From contig BRYA01001100.1 in assembly GCA_030267965.1 (NCBI GenBank), forward strand, positions 1-25,197: a stretch of 25,197 nt of DNA, read 5' to 3'. Below, piece after piece: positions 1-10,400 of the stretch (positions are counted from its first letter, which is position 1; every line of letters starts with the position of its first letter). The notes below the pieces were generated by a model. It saw only the letters and a list, made by a program, of their open reading frames with translations. It did no database searches and was not told the origin of the DNA. The translations under genes and the position numbers were made by a program. This DNA is from Triparma columacea (Eukaryota; Sar; Bolidophyceae; Parmales; Triparmaceae).

Positions 1-175
1 CTTACGCCCCTGCATTATCATTCGACGTTATTGTGAAATCTGCCTTCGTAACGTCGTCATTATAGATTAATTGAACAATCGTTTTTTCAGAAAACATGTA
101 TGCAATATATATGAATATATTTATATATTTACGTCGCTGAAACTGCAGCGAGTTAGGGGGGCTCTAAGTAGTGAG

Positions 176-344
176 CTAAGAGGTCCTCCTCAAAACCCGC
201 CTGCACCTCGCAATCTCCTTGCCGTTCCTCAGCACCTTGCAAAGCTCAATAATTACGTTCCCTTTGTCTTCCAGAGTTCTCGTCGTGACGAAAACGGAAT
301 CTTTGCCTTCGAGGCATTGCTTTCTATCGATGCGAAGGCATGAC
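176..344 (-). CDS. Possible terminal exon of a minus-strand gene (weak hotdog-thioesterase-like resemblance)
   Basis: On the minus strand a good acceptor (pyrimidine tract ending CACACAG, just above 344) is followed by 56 open codons and a TAG at 178-176. The encoded peptide is charged and protein-like, including the stretches KDSVFVTTRTLEDKGNVI and RNGKEIARCRRVLRR. The alternation of beta-like segments with a late 'R-NGKEIA' strand recalls the last strands of hotdog-fold acyl-CoA thioesterases, but this is an impression and not a motif match. The exon must enter with one nucleotide of a split codon, and I could not find a convincing partner exon upstream. A plus-strand reading frame covers the same bases (71-343) but has no family resemblance. 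This could be the 3' end of a gene, an old fragment, or chance. Confidence 0.33.
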
Positions 345-730
345 CTGTGTGGGGAGGAAGGCTGGTTGTGTTAGATGTTGGATAAATCAATCATGACAAG
401 GTTGCTTTTGCATCTTCTTTCACACAATGAAGTATTGTTGCTCAGGTCAAAGTGAAGGATAGTTTGCTGTATCATCACGAAAGATTCAGATAAAAATGAA
501 ACGTTTTCGTCATTGCAACTTGGTGGTGGGAAGGGAAATATGTATATACGTAAGAATCCGACGGTATAAGTAGGCAAACGACAATACTTGGCGCTCTAGA
601 TACGTCATTGTAAAGTCTTCCTTGCGATCTTTTCACAAACAGCTTACTTGGAAATCCTTGATTAATTGAACACTATCGAGGAAGAAGCAGTTGAGGGCAT
701 GGTTTTGGGTGTGTGTGGGGAGTTACGCAC

Positions 731-823
731 CTGGTTGTCGAGCTGATTCGAAAGAGCAGCCACCTTGGTTTTCATACTCCCCTTCCCCGGGGACGTCATC
801 GTCATTGATGGGTCAGAGGGCAT
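731..823 (-). CDS. Possible first coding exon of a minus-strand gene
   Basis: On the minus strand an ATG at 823-821 opens 31 codons (starting MPSDPSMTMTSPGKG, ending KVAALSNQLDNQ) and runs into a GTGCGT donor at 730. The end of the peptide could be the start of a helix or coiled coil. Its phase (0) does not join directly to the candidate exon at 344-176, which needs a phase-2 partner, so at least one further exon would be required if they belong together. The support is only an open frame, a plausible start and a plausible donor. Confidence 0.25.
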
Positions 824-1504
824 CTCGAAAGAAATCAGAAGGGAATTAGAAGGATCCCTGATTTGGGATTGTGGCTAGCCCAGCCGAGATTGTGGCTGGC
901 ATTGGATGCAGATGTGATCTGCCACTGCTCAGAATTGCATTTTACGCTTCAAGGTGAGTCTTTTGTCCCTAAAATTTAGTTAACTTTCGTCACACTGTGT
1001 TGCGAAATCTCGAGAGGTGCCATATATCCGCATTCGACCCCCATTTCGGCCCTAAAAATGGAAATGGAAGAACATGCACCGGAGTTGTGTGTAGTATTGG
1101 ATTGTGTAGCTCTAACGTTGATAAATCCCCTCTGAACGGCTTTGTATCCCCGTCTTATAACAATACTTCTTATCTCATTCCCTTAAAATCTTCATAATCC
1201 TTCCAAGTAGGTAGAAAACTATTAATTTAGACGTGAGATACCCGGAATTCGTTCCAAACTGGAATTCATCAAGAAGGGACGCACGTTAACACCATATAGA
1301 CACACAATTCAACACCATCTTTACGATATCTACAAGATCTGTGCAATATAGCTCCTAAATTTGCGCACAAGCTAAGCATAATAGCAAATACATTCACACC
1401 CGTGTGCCTCAACACCCCAACCCCCTCTCTCTCTCCACCACACCCACAACACCACACCTCCACCACACCCACAACACTACACTTACCACACCACACCCGT
1501 CAAA
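824..1504. promoter_or_regulatory. Non-coding upstream region of the E2F gene with a CA-rich leader
   Basis: I see no convincing gene in these 681 bases. A near-duplicate 'GATTGTGGCT' occurs around 869 and 890. GGAATTC occurs twice, flanking the stretch around 1250-1267. From about 1430 to 1503 the sequence is a CA-rich, nearly G-free tract containing two copies of TCCACCACACCCACAACAC, ending directly at the E2F start codon. Such tracts are typical of a 5' leader or core promoter. The short open frames here lack family features. Confidence 0.4.
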
Positions 1505-3425
1505 ATGAGGACTAAGTCGCAGACGGCGAACTCCCTACAGACTCCCTCTCCCTTGAAGAGGAAGAACCCACCTGCCCTCCCCAAGTCCAGCAAGAAGGGA
1601 GGAAAGGACACTGGCGTGGTGAACCTCTCTACAATCACCTCCTCCGAGACCGTTGGGGGGCGCGCCTCAGCGAATGGAAGCACGGAGAAAGGCAAGAGAG
1701 GCTCCCGGTATGACTCGAGCCTGGGCCTGCTCACTAAGAAGTTTGTGGCCCTCCTCACGTCCTCCCAGAACTCCGTCTTGGACCTAAACTTTGCCGCCGA
1801 GTCACTCGGCGTCCAGAAGAGGAGGATCTATGACATTACCAATGTCCTCGAGGGGATCGAGCTGATCGAGAAGCGCAGCAAGAACCACATTGCCTGGAGG
1901 AGGGGTCGAGGAACAACCGCCGGAATCCAGCCCGACCAGCCCGACCCTCATGTTCCTGTAGAAGGGGAAAGCAGCGACGTCGGGATCGAGCACCTCGGTC
2001 CCACTGGTGAAACTGAGGGCGCCCAAGGTAGTAACACTACTGAGGAAGAGTCCTCTCAGGCATGCGCCGTCCTCCGCCGCGAAATCTCCTCCTTGGACGC
2101 AGAGCTCGCCCAGCTCGACTCCTTCATCCGATCCGTCCAAGAGGCCCAGAAGCTCGAGCCCCGATCCCACCTCTACATGTCCTACGACCTTCTAGCGGAG
2201 ATGCCCTGCTACGCGTCATCCTCCGTTATCGCTATCCGCGCCCCCGAGGGCACCGTCCTCGACGTCCCCGACCCGGACCTTGACATGCCAAGCGGGAAGA
2301 GGAGGTTCCAGGTGTACCTCAAGTCCCCGAACAATGAAGGTGTCGACGTCTTCCTCGTCAAGGGGAGCTGCATAGGAGATTCCAGCATCGAACACGGGAC
2401 GGACGTGGGGTACGGGGGGGTCAGCGGAGGTGAGAACAGGTGGTTGTCTCGCAGCGACGGGTCACCAGGGCAACATTGTTCAATCCTTCTAACACTTTTC
2501 TTTTCTTGTCACTTCTCGCCCACCGCCAACCCCATCTCGCTCCTCCCCTCAACTCTATCCCTATCCAGGATACTCCAACGCAGAGGCCGCCAAGGCGGCC
2601 GTCCAGCAGGTGCTCTCTGCCGGGGGCAGGGACAGGGCGGGGAGCATCGATAGGATCCGACCCACTCCCAGCATGTCCGTACCCTCAACCCCGGACATCC
2701 TCCAAAACCTACCGAAATCTACCCTGCAGCCGGGGTACACTCCCAACTTGGGGAGCCTACCTTCTAGCCCCACACAGCTCGTCGAGGACGCCATTAGCTT
2801 ACAGGCCTTTTCCTCCCCAATGAAGAAGCACAAGAACAACGGCTTCACGGGGGATGACTTTGTTGGAATTCCAAGCTATCCTAGGACGCCAGACACGTAC
2901 GATAAGAAGGGCCGTGCTTACCGCGGCGGTGGCCGCCACGGCGGCGCCGGATCCCACAACGCCCCCCTGACCCCGGCCCAGCACAAGATGCTCTCCATCG
3001 GATCTTCCCAGAGCTTCTCCCCGTCTCCCCGGGTCCAGAGCACACCTTTGGGGGGCGCGATGCAGTCCCCAGGCCTCCGCCATCAGATCAACGGCAGGGG
3101 AGGAGGGAGGATGGGCACGCACAGCCTCAACCCTAGCCCGGTGGCGGCGAGCAGCTACCTCAAGGGGAAGGGGGATAAGTACTCCCACCACGGAGGAGGG
3201 GCGGGAGGGAGAGGGGCAAGCCGGAGCAGTAGGAGGAGCGTCACCCTGCCAGGTGGGAACAGCGATAGGAGCCCCCCGACGACCCCAAGCATGGTGTGCC
3301 TCAGCCCAAGCAAGATGGTCAAGCTCACCCCGGGGATGAAGATTGCGGACGACTTCCAGTTCATGGGAGGGGAGGGAGACGGAATCTCGGGCCTCTTTGA
3401 CGGAGCTGGGGAGGGACTTTTCTAA
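1505..3425 (+). CDS. E2F family transcription factor
   Basis: Two exons (1505-2429 and 2569-3425) join in phase 1 to give 593 residues. A basic, NLS-like N terminus (KRK, KSSKK) precedes a winged-helix DNA-binding domain at about residues 66-132, with the family signature [13 protein letters not shown] leucine-rich coiled coil follows (about 186-215), then the marked-box dimerisation region (about 222-286, with [10 protein letters not shown] and VPDPD). Together these are the parts E2F proteins use to bind DNA with a DP partner. The rest is rich in Ser-Pro and Thr-Pro, possible CDK sites. The last 29 residues contain an acidic [11 protein letters not shown] segment resembling the animal E2F Rb-pocket-binding motif. 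E2F proteins control G1/S genes in the nucleus. The family call is firm; pocket-protein binding is inferred. Confidence 0.93.
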
Positions 3426-3714
3426 AGGCGGGGGGGAGAGATGAGGCTATAATGCTAAACGTTAGCAGGTTGACACTAACCGCGCAGGAGATGGGGTGGG
3501 GCGAGGTGGGGCGGGGGGGTAATTTTCAGAGTAAGCGACCAGAACACCAGACTTGGTAGTGAAAACTCCACATCAGGGTGAGGTCTATCGGGGGGGGCTG
3601 GATAGGAGGGGCTTGAGAGGGGCTAATAAGAGGGAAACTCCCTCAATCTAATCAATCTTCACAAAATGAAAAATGACCAGGGATTTTTTTCCACATCTTT
3701 CCCGCACCTTACAG
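3426..3714. other. Convergent 3' intergenic region
   Basis: This gap of 289 bases lies between the stop codons of the E2F gene (+) and the coiled-coil gene (-). It is G-rich on the plus strand near 3490-3520 and 3588-3600 and then becomes AT-rich. It should hold both 3' UTRs. A TTTCCCGC sequence near 3699-3706 matches the E2F-site consensus, but its position at a 3' end makes function doubtful. I see no gene. Confidence 0.5.
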
Positions 3715-5201
3715 TTATCTCGCCAAACTCGGCAAGCTCCCCAGGCTCGTGTTTCTCGACATTCCACCCATGACGCTGCTCAAATCGTCCGCCATTGACC
3801 CCACGTCCCCCATCTCGTACTCAAACAATTTAACCTTGAGCTGGCTAATCTCCTTCTGGGCGTCCTTGGCGTTTTGTTCCATGGTCTCCATGACAGCCGC
3901 AAGCTTAAGTTCGCTAATTTGCAGTTTTTCTTGAACCTCTGGGTCAGGTCCCCTTGGCATGCTCGCCAGGTCGTCGTAAGCCCTCTGCAATGTCGCCAAG
4001 CTTTCCTGGGCAGAGTCAAGATCTCTCCCTAGCTCCGCGTTGCTCGCCGCGAGCGCCTCCCGGTTGGTGTTGGCCTCCTCGTACGCTGATGTCACCTCCT
4101 GCAGCTCCTTCTCGAGCGAGGCGCTCCTCTTCTTATCCTCGATTTCGGCCTTTGCCCAGGCCGCAGGACCTCGGCGAGCCTCCTCCCTTATTTTCCCCTC
4201 TATCACACTCTCGAGCTTACTTATTACCTTTTCTTGCATAGAAATAGTCGACTTGTACGCGCCTAGCCTGTTCTCAAGCTTCTCCATCTTCGTTAACTGC
4301 TTGGCTTGAGCTGCCACAACTTTCTGGGAATCGCTGTACGCTGTTTCCTTTTCCCTATACCTCAACACCTCGGCGTTGGCCTTTTCCAAATCGCCCGCTG
4401 TTTTGTTGAGCTGATCGGTCTGTTCCCCAAAGTTCTGTGCAAGTATTCTCATCTGATGGAGTATGGGCTCAGGGATGGTGGAGGGCCCGTTAACCTGGGC
4501 GAAGAAGCAGAAGTGCGTTAGCTCGGCGGTCATTGCTTGAACCTACTTCTTTTCTGCGCTTCGCTTCGCTCCGCTCGCAGCCTCACCTCCTCCCTAAGCA
4601 GTTGGGTTATTCTCTCCATCTCCCTCTCTTCATTTGAACGAATGCCATCCAGCTCATCCGCCAATCGCGAGTTCTCCGACTCCAAATCCGCCATATTTCC
4701 CCTCAGCTTTACGATCTCCTCCCCGCAGGACTTGATTGCCCCAGTCCTTCTCTCCACCTCCTTCACCATGTTGGTGTACTGTAGGTCCTTGTCCGCGAGC
4801 TGCTGCGTCAGAAGGGAAATATTCCGCCGCAACTCTTCTTCTTTTTGCGACTGCAATACCCCCTGGTTCCGAACGAGATCGGCATTGGTTTCATTGAGAC
4901 TGTCGTTGGTCGCCCTCAAACTTGAAACCTCAACCTGGAGCTCCTTGATTTCCCTGACCGCCGCCTCATCCTGACCAGCTATCTGCTCGAACGCGGTTGT
5001 TGCCGTGAGTTCGGGTTCGACATCGTTCGCAGTCTCTGTATTTGTATCATTTGGCACTGGCACACTAACAGTCAAATCGGCCTTTGGGGCTACATTCTGT
5101 GTCTCAGGCTTGCCTCCACCGGCATCAGCGGCAGCAGGTAGCGCATTATTCTCTACAGTCGCCTCAGGGGCATCGGAATCTTGAACTGGTGCGTCTACCA
5201 T
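3715..5201 (-). CDS. Coiled-coil protein of unknown function
   Basis: Two exons on the minus strand (5201-4587 and 4494-3715) join in phase 0 to give 464 residues. Read without splicing, the frame stops at 4530 and a second frame starts there with an ATGA overlap. A 92-bp intron removes this: donor GTGAGG after LLREE, branch-like CTAAC, pyrimidine tract, then CAG before VNGPSTIPEP. The first in-frame ATG is at 5201-5199. The N-terminal 90 residues are acidic and low in complexity (Ala, Pro, Asp, Thr). The rest is almost all heptad-like Leu/Glu/Lys/Gln, interrupted by a proline-containing break at the splice junction. The C terminus has a short Ser/Gly tail. I recognise no catalytic motif. A cytoskeletal, centriolar or scaffold role would fit such a protein, but this is a guess. 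Confidence 0.8.
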
Positions 5202-5342
5202 AATCTTGCAACCCAAAGTGTGGAAAAGGCTCAAACTAGAATTTTTTAGCTTGGAATTCGATGTGTTTTGCAGCTACGAAACGCTCCCCAATCCGCTCTA
5301 ACATTTCTCCTTGTTTTTGCTAAAACTTAAGGCCGAAAGGAA
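5202..5342. promoter_or_regulatory. Bidirectional promoter, coiled-coil gene / CDPK
   Basis: Only 141 bases separate the two divergent start codons, so both core promoters and 5' UTRs must lie here. A CCAATCC element at 5288-5294 matches the CCAAT-box core, and the same heptamer appears twice upstream of TERT. An A/T-rich run (AATTTTTTAG) lies near 5240. No clear TATA box is seen. Confidence 0.5.
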
Positions 5343-7310
5343 ATGGGTAACTGCACCACCAAATATGACGAGGATGGACGTCCCATCCGCAAGGAGAGGG
5401 TCCTGCCTGCATCCAAGGCTCAGCAGAGGAAATCCGAAATCCATGAACAGTGAGTGTCACGAACCGCCCTGTAGGAAGATGGAGGATATTGCAGCCTTAT
5501 AAGGTTGTCATTCGCTTGGTTATCCCACCTATTCCCATCGTACCCCTATTAAGCGCTATTAGCGAGGCGTAAATTATTCCCATGGAGAGAACACAGCCAC
5601 AACTAGCTCTTCCACAACCTAACACCCCGGTTTTCCTCCCCTCCCTTTCCCCCACTCTTGCCCATCTTCTCCACTCCCATAGGCATAAGGTACAGCACCT
5701 GAACCAAAATATTGTGCATGAGGAAGTTAAGCGCCGGGTAACCGATGTATACGACGTGAATGGCGCAGAGCTGGGTACAGGCATCTCCGGCACTGTAAGG
5801 GTCTGCACCCACAAGGAGACCAAGATCCAGTACGCGCTCAAGACCCTCGACTTGCACCAGATTCGTAATGATGAGGATGCCATGAGGCAGCTCAAGGACG
5901 AGATCAAAATTCTCAAGGCTCTTGATCACCCAAATATTACCCGTCTCGAGGAGGTGAGTGTAACCCTAACACACACACGCACGCACACGCACACCGTTTT
6001 CTTACCCCTTCCCCTCCCTGTTCCCCCCCAAGGTCTACGAAACCGCGGACCACATGTACCTCATCCTGGAGCTCTGTACCGGGGGAGAAATGCTCGACAG
6101 CCTCAACAGTCAGGATGGGTTCCACTATACCGAACGCCACGCTTGCGACTACGTGAAGACCATGGTCAACGCCATTCGATACATCCACGACCACAACATC
6201 ACCCACCGAGACCTCAAGCTCGAGAACTTCCTTCTTCAAGACAACACTGACAAGGCGGACCTGAAGCTCATCGACTTCGGGCTCTCCCGCCACTTCAGGC
6301 CCAACATGAAGCTGACGGTACCTGTGGGAACCCCATATTATGTCGCTCCCGAGGTCCTCCGAGGAACCTACAACGAGAAGTGCGACATGTGGAGTCTAGG
6401 CGTCATCACTTATATGCTCCTCTCTGGGACCCCCCCCTTCCCGGGAGCCGGCGAGGGAGAAATCTTACAGCGTGTCAAGAGGGGCCACTACAGCCTCGAC
6501 ATTAACAGATTCGATGGAGTCTCTGAACACGCGAAGGATTTCATCAGAAAATTGCTCTGCATGGATGCCACTGAGAGAATGGACGCGAAGCAGGCCCAGG
6601 AGCACCCCTGGATGCACGACTGGGAGGACGAGAAGAAACCTCTTAGCCTTGACATCGCTAAGAGTCTGAAGGAGTTCCATAAGTATGGAGCCATGAAGAA
6701 GCTCGTTTGCGAGGTCCTCGCCTACACCCTCATCCCAGAGCAAATCCACGACCTTAGAGAAGAGTTCGGCAAGATCGATGTCGACAACACGGGGGAGTTT
6801 ACTATTGAGCAGTTCCGTGAAGCCCTCGGAAACTCAGCCCACCTAAGCGCGGAGGAGGCCGACGGGATCTTCAACGACATGGACATCGAGCACGATGGGA
6901 AGATCCACTGGCACGAGTTCATTGCCGCTACTCTCTCCAAGTGCGAGTACGACGAGAGGAATCTTAAGCTCGCCTTCGACCGCCTTGACCACGAACACCA
7001 CGGCTTCATTACTCAGGAAGATCTTGCAGAGATTATTGGAGCCGATTCCTCCGCAGAGGAGGTCAAAGCCATGTTCGAGGAGGTCGACTACAAGCACCAG
7101 GGCAAAATTTACTTTGCCGAGTTTGTTCAGATCATGAAGAAGGGGGCAGACACCGCACCACTCTCTGAACGTGGTGGGTCCGACAGCGGCGGCGGCGGAG
7201 CCGACAGCGGTAGGAAAACAAGTGTCGCAATTAATAGGAACGATATGGTGCTGAAGATCAACGAGCATGCGGCGAAAAAAACCTCAAACGTTGCTACGAT
7301 CAGTGAATGA
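5343..7310 (+). CDS. Calcium-dependent protein kinase (CDPK)
   Basis: Three exons (5343-5449, 5683-5953, 6033-7310) give 551 residues. The start MGNC predicts N-myristoylation on Gly2 and palmitoylation on Cys4, so membrane attachment is likely. The kinase domain spans about 59-323: glycine loop GTGISGTV (67-74), lysine in YALK (Lys89), catalytic HRDLKLEN (Asp186), DFG (Asp207), and an activation segment ending in APE (231-233). A junction segment (IAKSLKEFHKYGAMKKL) follows, typical of CDPK autoinhibition, then four EF-hand positions with loops starting at about 375, 410, 445 and 478. Only the second loop keeps acidic residues at positions 1, 3, 5 and 12; the others are altered (see findings). 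CDPKs phosphorylate Ser/Thr targets in response to calcium in plants, alveolates and other protists. The tail is Gly/Ser-rich. Confidence 0.95.
5969..5995. repeat. CA/CG dinucleotide microsatellite in CDPK intron 2
   Basis: An alternating AC run with interspersed GC steps lies just after the second donor of the CDPK gene, inside the 79-bp intron. It is a simple repeat likely to vary in length between strains. Confidence 0.7.
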
Positions 7311-7454
7311 ATGTAGTAGTAGGATGAGATTAAGACATGGAAGAGGATATGCTGACGATATGATGACTACAGGGGTCATCATAGTTTTAGAAATTTAGAA
7401 AGGGTGTTAAAGGGCATTTATTTTTCAACAAAACATATCTGTTTGTGCAAGATG
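7311..7454. other. Short convergent 3' intergenic region
   Basis: The CDPK gene (+) and the tandem-channel gene (-) end 144 bases apart. The stretch is AT-rich and would contain both 3' UTRs. I see no separate gene or clear terminator hairpin. Confidence 0.5.
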
Positions 7455-10400
7455 TTAAGCGTGCTCGACGTCTATTTCGTCATCGGAAGTATGGTGGTCC
7501 AGGAGGACCACATCTTTCGATGACTGCACTCTCAACTGCTCTGCACTCTCCCTTTCTCTCTTTATCTTATTTACGACGGTCTCCTTCTCGTCGGCGTCAA
7601 GGGCCTTTACATCCTCAACAGACTTCCCTGTGTCAATGGCTCTCCTAAGAAGCTCAACGTTCTTGCCCCCCGTCATGGCGCCCTGCAGGGCGGTAAACAT
7701 ACTGTGGGGAAGGGGGGTGGTGGTGGCGGAGACGTGCGACGATTAGCTTAAAGGACGCGAAAAAATGAAAATACAAATTGCTCTCCCTCACCTGTTCTTC
7801 TTCTTAAACTTTTGCACCTGCGCGTTGAGGACATCGTCGGAGGCCGTCTGGCGCAAGATGGCCTGCTTCAATGCTTCTTTGAGTTTCTCGCGAAGAACGG
7901 GGTGCCTTTCTATGATGCTCTTCATAGCGTACTCGGTAAGCAGCATGATGCTACACGATGTGAAGGCCCTGTACGCAGTGGGAGGGGCCTTCCTCCCTGA
8001 AGACTCGGACTCTGCCACAAAGCACTGGTAACCGAAGCACTTTCCTGCTTCGATAATTTTCCGGTGAAGCCCCTTGGTGCTCTTCTCAGTGTCGATCCCC
8101 TTTTCCTCGACGTTGTCCACACTTGAGAATAGCTTCTTGATAGTGGGGTTCAACACCCCCGAGTTCTCCCTCTGAAGCTTTGCCCAGTCCTTGTCTGGTA
8201 CCTCCTCGGCGATCCCATCTAGGAGGAACATGATTGCCTTGACGCCCTCATCGGACGTTCTGTAGATGTACTGCCCGGCCGCAAAGAAGGCAGGCCTGAG
8301 ATAGTGCATCACATTTGTAATTAGAGAAACATCGTCGCTGAATATTGAAATATTTGCTATCGTCTCAGCGTTCGTCTCGACAATCATCTCCCTTCGTATG
8401 CTAATTGGGAAGTTGCTGAGGATCTTCGCCTCGTCAAAGACAGATATGTAGTTCTTGTTGAAGTTACACTGTTCCTTGGCCATCCTCCTGAGTGCAGGCT
8501 TTATGTTCTGCTCCTCAAGGTAGTTTGCAATTAGGAGGTTCTTCTCGCTGCCCCTCGCGGCAGCACCGTGAGGGTTGGAGGCCAGACCCGAAACAGACCC
8601 AACAATGTAACCGAAAACTGTAGCGCCGAGGATCATTATGAGCGAAGCGTAAACGCGCTCCAGGTCGGTTGTTGGGACGACGTCTCCATAGCCAACCGTA
8701 GTCATTGTGGTGAAAGCCCAGTACAGTGACGCGAGGTACCTGCTCCAAATAGCCTCCTCAGGGTGGCCAAGCTTGACCCACCAAGACGAGACAGCATTCC
8801 AGGGGATGTCGGGATTGAAGGCGGTCTCATGTGGGTAATACCCCCCAGCAAAGTTGTCGACATTCGTGGAGTTGAGGTCCGAACCGTAAAGCGCGACAGC
8901 ATCGAGGGTGATATAGGAGAAGAAGCACGCGAATATATGCCCGATAAAGAAAAGAGTCGCGAGAAGCTTCGAGATCTTGACGAAGGTCGGGTTGAGGCTA
9001 AGCACCTCGTTCCCGGCGCCGTCGTTGGAGGCCTGCTGTCGCAGTAGCTTGATGAGCTTGGCCAGCCTGACGAGGCGTACGATACGGATGAGGCGGAGGG
9101 AGCGCAGCTCGTCGGAGTTGTTTCCGCTGAGCAACAGCGAGGCGATCTTGTCGAAAGGGATGGTAGATACTACGTCAATGAAGAGCCACCCTTTGAGGTA
9201 ATGCGAAGATATAAGGCTAGTGGACGTGTGGAGGATCTGTTGATCATCCAGGAAGCATGTCCTGAAGTTTATGGCTATGTCAAGCGCGAAAAAGAAGTCC
9301 GTTGACCAGTCGAATACAGCCCACTCGGTCGAAAGGCCAATGTCGAAGCCCAAACGAAGTGGGACAATAATCACAGAGGTTATGATGAGGAGCCCTACGA
9401 ACAGATCCCATTTGAGTTTGGCCGTGGCAGTGGGGTTTAGAAGGTAGCGTTTTCGGAGGTCCGCTTCGGTTTCTTCCTTCTCCACAAGCTTGTTCTCAAG
9501 AGGGTCCATAACCCACGTTCTGAGGAGCAATTCCGTCGGCTCTTCATCCCCGGTGTCGTTGTTGAGCATGCTGTAGGGAAGAAGGTGGGTGGAGGGGAGG
9601 GTACGTTAGCGGGGTGATATGATTGTGATGACTCAAGAAGATACGAGTGCTTTCAACTTTTGTCCTTCTCACCTGTTCATGGAAGGGCTCCGACGATAAG
9701 CATCAATTGACCCTGGCGACATGCTCGCAAATACGGACATCTTCCGTCCGCTATCCTTCACGGTCATCTTCCGCCCGCTATCCTTCACGGTCATCTTCCG
9801 CCCGCTATCCTTCACCTGTAGATCCTTAATCTTTTTAGAGGCGACATTGGAAGGTGGCGAGTTTAAGTTTGGGAGAATGGTGTGGTTCCGTATCGAGTTA
9901 AGGACGGTCTCCTTGACGTCCTTGGACCTCACAAGAGCCGAGTTTCTAATGATCTTCTCATGCATGTACACATTATCTCCGTAATCCTTCACGGGGCACT
10001 TCAGCACAGCTTCGATCATGCGATCATAGCGGTTTGCGCGGTACTGCAGGGCGGAGACGGATCTGAAGAAACACGCCTTCAGGTACATTAGGGATGCGTG
10101 GTCGAGCCACATTAAGTCAGTTACGGATGAGGCCCTGTACCGGAGGTCCATGGGCTAGAGATAGAGAGGATGGGGAGAAATGTTAGTGCTTGTGGCTGTC
10201 ACGCTAACTATAACACTGGATTTTGTTTGGCCCATCCATCCTCACCTTCTCGTTGAGGCAGTTTGACAACTCGAGCTCATACCCGTCAGAAACGACCAAG
10301 GCAATGACCGCTCTGTGCTTCGGGCGGTCCTCCTTATCTTTGTCCTCTTCGTTTTCCTCTGGCGAGGTCGGGCTGTTTAGCACGAGGTTGAGTCCCTCCA

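Noticed and set aside
71..343. 90-residue plus-strand frame
   Set aside because: It is antisense to a better-looking minus-strand exon candidate and has no domain-like composition.
3699..3706. TTTCCCGC as a functional E2F binding site
   Set aside because: It matches the consensus but sits at the 3' end of a gene, not in a promoter. A single 8-bp match is expected by chance.
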